Assembly (NCBI GenBank): GCA_001692895.1
Contig: KV748271.1
Location: 1-64,000 of the forward strand
Length of the DNA: 64,000 nt
DNA from: Cenococcum geophilum 1.58
Lineage: Eukaryota; Ascomycota; Dothideomycetes; Gloniales; Gloniaceae
Direction: 5' to 3'
Shown here one piece after another: positions 56,040 through 64,000 of this stretch; positions within the stretch are counted from its first letter, which is position 1; each line of letters starts with the position of its first letter. Under the pieces are notes generated by a model that was not told the origin of the DNA, made no database searches, and saw nothing but the letters and a program-made list of their open reading frames with translations. The translations under genes were made by a program, and so were the position numbers.

Positions 56040-57289
56040 GTCTTCTACTAGCTCGCGACTAAGGCGCAAGCCCTAGCTATAAAGGCTATGGGAACTATAT
56101 TGGAGCATATTTAAAATATTACTTAAATTAAACGACGCGCTCTTTAATATTTGTTTAAAAAGGCTCTTAATTACGGCTGGAATCCTACTATAAACCCTTT
56201 TATCCTTAACGGCTATATTATTAACGCTTCTTAGGCTAGTAGAAAGTATAAAGTTACCCGCGAATTTAAGTAGTAAATCCTTAAAAAAGTTACCTACAAT
56301 CAATATGGTAGAGAAAGTCTTACGCCTATATTGCTGCCGAATACGGCTGTTTAGCTTAAACTATATAGCGAGTTCTATGACGTTATAGATATAGGAAGAC
56401 AAAGCTGACTAAAAAGCCCTACCTCTTACCCGCGATAAAGGAAGCTCGCCTTTAGTTCGCCCTCTGTTATTAAAATTAGACAATTAACGATTAGAAAAAT
56501 ATTATCTAGACTAATAAAACGGGCATTATTCTACACTATAGAAAAGGTAAATATCGGCTCTAGCGCTTAGCTGCGGAACGTGTTAAGAAGTTGTCTATTC
56601 GTCCTTAATTTATAAAGGCTAACAAATTTATATTCTAGGGCAGTTTTTTATATAACTAGAAAGGCCCATACTATATCTAGAGGCCTAAAACTATAAATAA
56701 GAAGAAGGCGTTAAAGCTAGAGCTTAAGATAATAAATAAGGCAATAGAGCCAAAGCTTTAAGAGGCGTGGGAGCTTACCACTAGCCTATAACGACTGGGC
56801 CTTTATAATAAGCTAGGTAGGAAGCTAAGCTTCCGTATAAATAAGGAGAATAGAGCTTTTAAGCGAAACTCTAAAAAAGGCGGTATTAATTGGTATCGCT
56901 ATCTCACTAAAATCCTCCTTCCAATTCTTATCCCGTTCGCTATTAAGTGCTAGATTAATCGTCTAGATACGCTTATATAAGAAGACAAAGCTCTAGCTTA
57001 CTTATTAAAGCACCAGCAGATATATTTTAACGCGGCTGGCCTCTAATAGTTACTTTAGCCAGGTAATTTACCGGATTTAAATATAATAGAACTATACTGG
57101 AACTACCTAAAGTAAGTCACTATAAAGAAGGGAGCATCTAGAAACCGAGTAGAAGCTAAGCGAGCTTGGCGGAAGGCGTGGGAGGAGCTTAAATAGTAGC
57201 GAATTTAAGCTTGGATCGTGCGGATTCCACGTTATATTCAAGAGGTTATTCGCTATAGAGGAGGGAACGACTATCGCGAAGGCGCTTAA
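56040..57289 (+). pseudogene. Tc1/mariner transposase, RIP-degraded
   Basis: This enzyme cuts at the TIRs and inserts into TA by a DDE/D mechanism. Readable parts are FNPFILNGYIINA-like N-terminal helix-turn-helix sequence (56,190-56,260), REKSYAYIAAEYGCLA (56,310-56,350), then a broken form of the first catalytic block (family 'WKNIIWTDET'; here D-stop-KNII-stop-TNKT, Asp to Asn) near 56,490-56,525, HYRKGKYRL, KANKFIF-stop-GSFLYN, GGINWYRYLTKIL (56,880), EDKALAYLLKHQQ (56,985, second catalytic Asp), PGNLPDLNIIELYWNYLK (57,060-57,110, last D/E block), RVEAKRAWRKAWEEL and EVIRYRGGNDYREGA at the end. Stops are nearly all TAA or TAG (one TGA near 56,376). Confidence 0.88.
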
Positions 57290-58124
57290 GAAGCTGGATC
57301 GACATCGCCGTCAAATAATTGCTTATATGCGACAGCAGGTGCTTTTAAGCCTTAATCGAGTTAATGAGAACGAGCCTCTATTAAGGAAGCCCGAGCCGCT
57401 AGAGCTTCCAAAGCTTATGTAAATGGGCCCTCATCTACCTCACGATTTAATTAATTTAAAACCTCTATATAACAATCAAGATCTAAAGCTTCGCCACCGA
57501 TATCGTGACAAATAGGACCCCTCCCAGCCGTCCACTTAATCAAAAGCTTCCTCCCTCAAGCCTCTACTTAAGCCTCTGCCACCTATTAAGCCTCCTCCTC
57601 CTCCTTAGCCGTAATTAATCCAGAATCGACTAGATACAAAGGGCCGGAATATAAAAAAGTTAGCGTTTAAAGTTAGCTTTATAGAGCCTTAAATTAGGCA
57701 GTAGCAGGGGGGGTAGTAGTAGGAGCGGCAGTAGCAGGAGTAGTAGTAGGAGGAAGAATATTAGAAGGATATAAACACTAGGTGGCAGACAATTAATAAT
57801 CTAAAAAGGAAGTGGGTAAGGAAGAAGGACTCTACTACTATATCTAGCGGAGCCGTAGATAAGGGCAGAGCCTCTACTAAGGCCTCTGCTAGTAGGGCAA
57901 TTAACGTTAAATTAAGCTCTGTAGAGCCTTATATAGATCCTTTGCCAGAGGCTCTGCTATATTAAGGCTCTATATAGAAGATTCCAAAGAAGGTAGAAAG
58001 GCAGCGACTTGAATATGGAGAGGGCTATATTTAACCAGTAGAGGACGTTCCTAAGCCTCTATAGGGCCGGAAGCTACGCCAGCGCAGAGCTTAACACCCT
58101 CTAATTAGCTAGTATATTAATTAA
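57282..58124 (+). pseudogene. Second frame of the Tc1/mariner element, Gln-rich protein of unknown function
   Basis: This frame of about 280 codons begins in the overlap with the last transposase codons, shifted +1, and runs in one phase to TAA 58,122-58,124. It reads KKLDRHRRQIIAYMRQQVLL, then NRVNENEPLLRKPEPLELPK, GPHLPHDLI, a Pro-rich block (PLPPIKPPPPP), a poly-Gln block at about 57,700-57,750 where CAG alternates with TAG, and a basic C terminus. Except for TAA and TAG it has no stops. The first ATG lies 17 codons in. The homologous frame in copy 2 (40,172 to 38,850, minus) keeps CIR--VLLRVN-INSKELLLRK. No known domain was recognised. It could be a C-terminal extension of the transposase reached by frameshift or splicing, or a separate accessory protein. 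Confidence 0.65.
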
Positions 58125-59726
58125 TCAACCAAAAATATATATATAGCATTTTATTTAAGGCTTTAAGAATGAATTTTATACGTCTGGCGTTGAATTTCAT
58201 ATTCTGCCGGTAGGCGGTAAGCTAAACTGCCTAATTAGGTAGGTGTAATTGGGTATATTAGCGACTTCCGTAGTAAAAGGCCTAATAGATATTAAGCTTT
58301 ATAAAAACCTTAGCCCTACTTATTTAGGCTAGTGTTTTATTAAGTAGAGGTAGTAGGTAGTAGTCTTTACGGGTTATATTATTTAGCTTATAGTAGTTAA
58401 TATAGAAATAAAGTCCTCTATTTAGCTTTTTTATAAAAAGAATTAGTAAGGTAAAAGGGACTTAACTACTAGGCTTAATAAAGCCCTTATCTATATTATT
58501 AATAAAATACTCCTTTATAACCTATAATTCGGCGGTAGATTGCTAATAAAGAGGGCTATAGCTAAGGGTATTTTCCTTATCTAGCTTAATTTTAATCTTA
58601 TAGTTGTACGGTTAATAAGGCGGGAGTATATTAGATACTACCTTAGAGAATATATCCTTAAATTTCTAGTATTAATAGGGTAGTTTCTAATCTACTAGCT
58701 CCTTATCTATAAGCTTACTTTCCTATCCACTATACTTACTTTCCTTTTCCTTAATTATCTAATTAATTTTATATAAGCTAGTTATAAAGGTAATAGTATT
58801 AGGCTGTTTTAAGTTCTAGTAGAATCCTATAGCGCTAATATAGCAGATATTAACTAGTGGGAGGTTTATTAGTTTCTTTACGGACGTTCCGTAAACTATA
58901 TTCTGCGGTAGAGGGTTTATAACCCTTCTTAGCTCCTATTCCATCTTCCATAGATTATCTTTCCGGTCTATATATTTAGTATGGCGTCTAATATCCCTTA
59001 CTATTCTTTATAGCTATATAGGGCCTAAGCTAGCTAGCTTATTACTAACTTCTTAGGTCTCTAGCGCCAGTAGCGCGGCATTAGTAGTCTAGGGGCGGCG
59101 TAGTATACGGACCCGTTACGGATTAAGCTATACGTCTTTTTTAAAGGCCTAGTCCCTATATATAGTATTGGCCTAGTAAACGGTATCTACCTATAGCCGT
59201 ATAAGGTTTTCTATTATAATACTAATTTCCTTTATAAAAGAAGGTATTAGGGGTAGGGTTTTAGGCTAGATAAGCTGTTAGTTCTATATATTAAGCTATA
59301 AGCCTAAATAGGCTAGCTATTTTCTTTTTAAGATTATATTATAGCTTCCTAGGTCTGTAATAAGAAAAGGGACGTTATACTACCTTTATCTATTAACGCG
59401 GAGGTAGATCTATAAGATAGTCGTAATAGGTAGCCCTATCTATCCGTTATACCTATAAATAGGAATTAGCTTAGGCAGTTCTTTAAGGGGTATATTTAAA
59501 AAGTTAGCTAGTTTTACGGCGTACTAAGTATCTATTAAGGTAAAGGTATTTGCTCTAAAGTTAGCTAAAGTAGAGGTTAAAACTTTATATCTATTGCGAA
59601 ATAAAGTATAAGGGATAGTATAGCTTCTTCTACTAACTAGCTGACCTAGATTAATATATAATATATTAATTCCTTTTAACCCTAGAGAGGAGTCTTTCTC
59701 TAGGGTTCTTCTTTTTCTAACTCTAT

Positions 59727-60105
59727 TGTTACGGACGCTTTAAGTACGATATTACGGCTACTAGGAGAGGAGTTGGAAGCGGCCCGTTAGATAATGGATG
59801 CACGGTCTATAATGGACCCCATTAAGCCATATAACGAGGAATGGTAACCAAGGTTATATAACGAGCTCTATAAGCTCTACGAGCTCTATAAGGAACGTCT
59901 CGCGTACCTTACGTAGCTTACGTACCTCACGTATAAGGATAATTTCTTAGGAGTACGGTTGTGTATTTAAAGGACCACATTCCCTACCTAGATAGTTTCC
60001 TTCCTTATAGTAATTCTTAGAATATAATTAGAGTTAATCTATTAGGTAACTACTCCACTAGTTATTATAAGTGTTGATTATTAAGCGTTACCTATATACC
60101 CGGCC
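59727..60105 (+). repeat. 5' LTR of Gypsy-5 (right end uncertain)
   Basis: Starts TGTTACGGACGC exactly where collinearity of Gypsy-3 with Gypsy-2 stops (Gypsy-2 position 45,324). The last bases of Gypsy-3, TCTAT, are the presumed target duplication, but the right end of the element is not in the window. The LTR contains AACGAGCTCTATAAGCTCT direct repeats near 59,855-59,880 and CGTACCT/ACGTAGCTTACG repeats near 59,905-59,930. Its 3' border could not be fixed. Confidence 0.65.
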
Positions 60106-60369
60106 CATTAATAGAACCCACTGTAGTATTTCCTATAAGGTTCCGTTATATAATTACTACCATAGTTACGGTAAAAGCGATAAGTCGACACGATACCACC
60201 AAAAGCGCCAGACACAATACCTTCGATAGCAGCGACTACCTTATATACTAGTGGCGATACTAGTATAAGGAGTGCTAGCACATAATATGTCACTATAGAT
60301 TAGTTATAAGAAATAGTAGACTAGTTAACGAATAACAATAGACTACTTAAAGAAAGACTTAATAGTGTA

Positions 60370-63300
60370 GGAATGGTAAAGGTTAAGTTACCTTTAATCG
60401 AACGATTCTTAGGTAAGAAGTTAAAACTTAAGGGATTCCTAACCTAGATGTACTTTAAGGTTATATAAGAGGGACCGAAATTAGTAACGATATTGGACTA
60501 AATAGCCTACGTAGGGTTATTCCTATTAGGTTAAGCACTTAAATAGTTTAAACCTTACCTTACTAAAATATAGCTTCACGGACTAGCTACTACTAATTTA
60601 GATATATAATATATCTTCTCTAGCTAGGAAGGGTTTATAAAACGACTAACGCAGATATTTGGGGACCCGGAAGTATTAGTTATAGTAGAAAGGAAGCTAT
60701 AGAACCTAGTATAGAGGATATTAGCAATCGACTATAGGGTATAATTTTAGACGTTAGTAATATAGGTTAAATAGAACGATAGAGCGCTTATAGTATAATA
60801 TAAGGTAGGACTTAAGGTAAAAGTCTAGGATGCAATTATTCTTATAGAAGACGCAGATACCTAATAAGAACTAATTAATTAAGCAATAAAGATTAATAAT
60901 AGGATCTATTAGAGGGAATAAGCCAAGAAAGGGCAAGATAGAGTTCTATAATTGTATAAGGCGTAGAGCACGTAATAACGAAATTAGAAACAATAGCAAC
61001 TATAGAACTATAGGCTAGAACTAATAGATTTAAGTAGTACCAAAGAATCTTATAAGAAGAAAAGTTTATAGAAACCTAGAGGGTAAGGATTAAGTAATTA
61101 AAGACCTAAGGAGTAGAGGCCGAACTAGGGATCTTAATAGTAGAAGATATTTAGGGGGACTCTATAATAAGAAAAGTAGTATAAAGAAGGAGCTTATATA
61201 AATTATAGGAAATAGGGTTATTTCGCCAGAAACTATAAGGACGGTTAGAGTTACTAAGGTTACGTAGTAAAGGGAATAAGACTAGCAACAGGTATATACG
61301 TATAGAGGGATAATAATATATTGCGAGGAACTAAGGAATGTTCAATTAACAGTTTTACGTATTATTATAATAACGCATACCCAATTTATAAGGACGCTAA
61401 GTACGGCGTAAGCTATTAGCTATAAGAACCTAAGTTAAAAGAACTTAGGGGTATAAGAGAGTTGGATAAGGAAGTAGACTAAATCTATAAACTAAGCTAG
61501 GACGAAGACGGTATAGCGAGCTAATAGTCGGTAGAGAAATTTCTCGAATGTTAGTTCTATTAGGCAGTAAAATCTAAGGATTAAGATAATCGGACTATTA
61601 GCAGTAATAAGGAGGTAATAATAGTAGCTTACTAGGAGTATATAAACCTTAAGGATGCAACAAATAAGGTAGAGGTTAGATTAGTAGCAACTAAATTAAC
61701 AGTAGGGTATAATACTCTATTAGATACGATATCTATCGCTTCGCAAGATAGAAGAAGAGGACAGTTTTAGAGTAAACTTAGCAGGCAATTGTACGCTATA
61801 GCTACCTTACCACTTGATAAAGGCAAAGAGCTATAAACTTAAGATTCTTAGGACGAGATAAGAGAATTCTAAGATTCCCTAAGTAAGATAAGAAAGATTT
61901 AAGATTCTTTAAAGGCGATAAGGATATAGGCCAGTTACCTACGAGGATAGATTAGGGCTAGACTACCTAGCGACATAGATCTATTATATGGATTAAATAA
62001 AACGTAGAAGTATATAATAAAGGAATAAGAGCTTCCTAAGGTATAAGAGTCTCTAAGCAAGATAAGTAAGATTTTAGATTCTTAAAAGGAGATAGGAACA
62101 CCTAAAACGTCTAGTAAGACTAGGACAGGAGCGCAGCTTAAGAAGGAAGTACGCTTAAAACTAGAACTACCGCAGGACCTTAGAATAAAGGTTAAGATAT
62201 AGTAATAATACTAAGAATATAAAGGGATAAGGGACTAGAGAGTTAAGATACCTTTATAACGTATTATTAATAGGCCTAGAGTAGGAATACCTAGGGCTAA
62301 GTAGTTAGAAGAACTGGAATAAGAAGAGAATCTAGGGATTCTATCTAGATTTGAGGAAAGACACTTAAAGGGCTATAACAACGCAGTAATAATAAGATAC
62401 TTTCTTAAAGACAAACTATACTTACTTATAGAGCTGTACCAGAAGTGGTATAGAGAGCGGCATAATAATAAGTGGAAAGACTTCTATATATGGTTAGACG
62501 AGTATATTATCTAAGACGTAGCAATTATAGAATAACGCATAAACTATATTAAGGGGGCACTAATTATAACGCCCCGTAACTTAGAAGAATAAGCAGTAGA
62601 CTAGAGAGCCGTATGGGCAATCTTAGTACTAGTAAATAATATACTAACGTTTAGAGAATAAAGCTAGAGGTTTAAACTTAAGGACGAAGACGAACTAAGA
62701 GTTAACCTAAAGCACCTAGCGCATTATATATTAGTTTAGATTATATATATAGATAACTAGTACAAAATGTATAAGGCACTAAAGGTAAAAAACAAGAAAT
62801 ACCCGTTTAGGATATATTGGGCGCCAGACGAGCGATAATACCGGAATGTAAAGTTTATGCACGGTTAGTATCTAGCTAAAACTACTAATATAGGAGACTT
62901 GACGTTATAACTAGGAAGATTCCTAACGGAAGAATACTTAGACGGACGATAGTAGTGGGAATATCCTAAGAATATATATTTATGGTATATTAAAGACAAG
63001 AAACAAACTAGGTATTGGCTAGCAAATAAGTTAAGTACCCTAGGATTAAGCTAATAGTTAGGAAAAGTAGAGGCCTATAGGACTAGAGGGAGCCAGTAGT
63101 AGAGCCTTAGACCCTTAAAGGAATTTAAGGTTAGCACCTAAATTTGCAAGTAAAGTAGTAAGATTAGTAATTCGAAGTATTAGTAGATAGTAGAGTAATA
63201 AGGAACTATATATTACTAGCAGCAGTATAGAGGATAGGATTACCGCACAGACAGAAACGAAATCTATATCTACTAGTAATAATTTTAGGAGATTTAATAG

Positions 63301-63776
63301 CCTACGGAGGAGGTATTATTAATCTTAAAATAGGACCTATTTAGTTAACCATTAAAGGGAGACAAGTTAAGATGTCTTTTAATATCCTACCGTTAGGGAA
63401 GGATAAGGCGGTTCTAGGAATGCCTTAGTTATAGGAATATAACCTAAAGATTGATTAGGTTATAGGTTAGGTCGATATTAAGGATACTTAATAACGTAAG
63501 ATATAATAATAAACCAAGATGGTATAGTACTAAGTTGGAGCGATATACGAAGAGACTAATTGAGGATTAAGTTATATACTAAAGAGATACTATAAGTACG
63601 GAAAAAAATTATAGAGTCTAGAAAGTAAAAAGCTAGTAGAATATATAGTATAGGACTATAAAATAGAGTTAGAACTAGGAACGAGTCTAAGGTTCTTTCT
63701 AATCTATAAGCTTACTAAAATAGAGTCAGTAGCGCTTAAGGAGTTCGTTTAGGAAAACCTAAGAAAAGGATATATT
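60370..63776 (+). pseudogene. Gypsy-5 Gag-Pol, truncated and RIP-degraded
   Basis: The Gag (retrotransposon capsid type) begins near 60,380 (KLPLIERFLGKKLKLKGFLT, then MYFKVI-stop-EGPKLV). It continues GLFLLG-stop-ALK-stop-FKPYL and IFGDPEVLVIVERKLQNLV-like sequence near 60,660-60,720. The protease end reads MSFNILPLGKDKAVLGMP near 63,370-63,425. RT entry is the block DYKIELELGTSLRFFLIYKL then KEFV-stop-ENLRKGYI at 63,655-63,776, where it stops. Most interruptions are TAA or TAG. Confidence 0.8.
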
Positions 63777-64000
63777 GTGGTGGGGTAAAATGGGCCACTG
63801 CTTAGTGCCTTGGCATTTTCCTGTATATATCGAGCCTTCGGCTTCTCTCCTTCTCTCGATCACGACCGACCGGGAATACATTCTTTCCTTTCTTCTTACT
63901 GACTGCTTTCCTACTGATTGATTACGACTGACTGACCGACCGACCGACCGACCGACCGACTGACCGACAGACAGACAGCACTGTGACTTTCCTATCTGAG
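63777..64000. other. Unmutated flanking DNA with GACC-type microsatellite
   Basis: From about 63,777 the dinucleotide balance returns to normal (CpA, TpG and CpG frequent). The microsatellite (GACC/GACT/GACA)n lies at about 63,926-63,980. No gene can be read in 224 bp. Confidence 0.8.

Larger units (their letters stand above)
55852..58272 (+). mobile_element. Tc1/mariner copy 1 (2,417 bp) with two frames, inside Gypsy-3
   Basis: The element spans 55,854-58,270, flanked by TA on both sides. The empty site AATTTAGTAAAAGG is readable in Gypsy-2 at 43,851. The TIRs are about 67 bp: CGGAAGTCGCTAACATACCC... GCACCTGCCTAATTAGGCAG... at the left and its inverse at the right, with few differences, mostly transitions. 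Inside are a DDE transposase and a second frame overlapping its end. TA duplication, TIR structure and transposase agree on the Tc1/mariner superfamily. Confidence 0.94.
46826..59726 (-). mobile_element. Gypsy-3, relative of Gypsy-2, shattered by four nested insertions
   Basis: The segments 46,826-47,020, 52,991-53,693, 55,830-55,853 and 58,271-59,726 are collinear with Gypsy-2 from 42,952 to about 45,324 and together make one minus-strand internal fragment (RNase H to part of Gag). Gypsy-4, half-LINE copy 3, Tc1/mariner copy 1 and Gypsy-5 sit at the joints. No LTR of this copy remains in the window. In its RT the active site reads YLNNIIIYF near 53,530-53,550, with both catalytic Asp changed to Asn. 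Confidence 0.9.
59727..63776 (+). mobile_element. Gypsy-5, 5' part of a Ty3/Gypsy element truncated at 63,776
   Basis: LTR, Gag, protease and the very start of RT are present. Everything after the RT entry is missing, and the sequence switches to unrelated, unmutated DNA at about 63,777. It is a different family from Gypsy-1, 2 and 4. Confidence 0.85.

Noticed and set aside
56073-56303. 76-codon minus-strand frame
   Set aside because: Antisense to the N-terminal part of the Tc1/mariner transposase.
60108-60293. 61-codon minus-strand frame with hydrophobic, Gly-rich sequence
   Set aside because: Located between the Gypsy-5 LTR and Gag on the opposite strand. No homologous copy was seen for comparison, so it is left as leader sequence.

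Overview
The window is a heavily mutated, transposon-packed segment of a filamentous fungus, most likely an ascomycete of the Pezizomycotina. It contains Ty3/Gypsy chromoviruses, a fungal-type Ty1/Copia element, Tad-like LINE material, a Tc1/mariner element with TA target duplications, and remnants of typical fungal genes: a DHA2-type MFS transporter, a P450, a hybrid histidine kinase, an RNase D-like exonuclease and a small secreted SH3-like protein with a 60-nt intron. Almost every reading frame is broken by TAG and TAA codons where CAG, CAA or TGG would be expected. LTR pairs differ mainly by transitions, and TpA is abundant. This is the footprint of repeat-induced point mutation (RIP) or a similar process. 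I see no intact protein-coding gene, tRNA, rRNA or CRISPR array.

Layout. 1-520: 5' part of a half-LINE (minus). 1.86-3.43 kb: MFS pseudogene (plus). 5.46-7.38 kb: unidentified pseudogene ending in six 8-residue repeats. 8,386-14,380: full-length Copia element with matching 203-bp LTRs and a 5-bp target duplication. 15.69-16.45 kb: exonuclease pseudogene. About 18.47-26.0 kb: P450 pseudogene split by a full-length Gypsy (Gypsy-1, 19,061-25,404). About 27.89-33.35 kb: hybrid histidine kinase pseudogene (minus) split by a half-LINE at 30,220-32,320. 33.5-38.37 kb: patchily less mutated DNA with 19-bp tandem repeats and the secreted SH3-like pseudogene. 38,377-40,932: a MITE next to a truncated Tc1/mariner copy that carries a solo Gypsy LTR. 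40,933-46,825: Gypsy-2 (minus). 46,826-59,726: a relative of Gypsy-2 (Gypsy-3) hit by four insertions: Gypsy-4, a half-LINE, a Tc1/mariner and Gypsy-5. Three have target duplications whose empty site can be read in Gypsy-2, and the fourth (Gypsy-5) has its left junction in the window. At about 63,777 the mutated block ends abruptly in normal-looking DNA with a GACC microsatellite.

The history is therefore legible. Ordinary accessory genes were invaded by retroelements, then nested insertions and at least one element-to-element recombination followed, with RIP decaying both the repeats and the host genes. The observations most worth follow-up are an ORF1-only half-LINE family with its own 13-14 bp target duplications, a Tc1/mariner family with a conserved second frame overlapping the transposase end in the +1 frame, and short motifs shared by otherwise unrelated LTR families.
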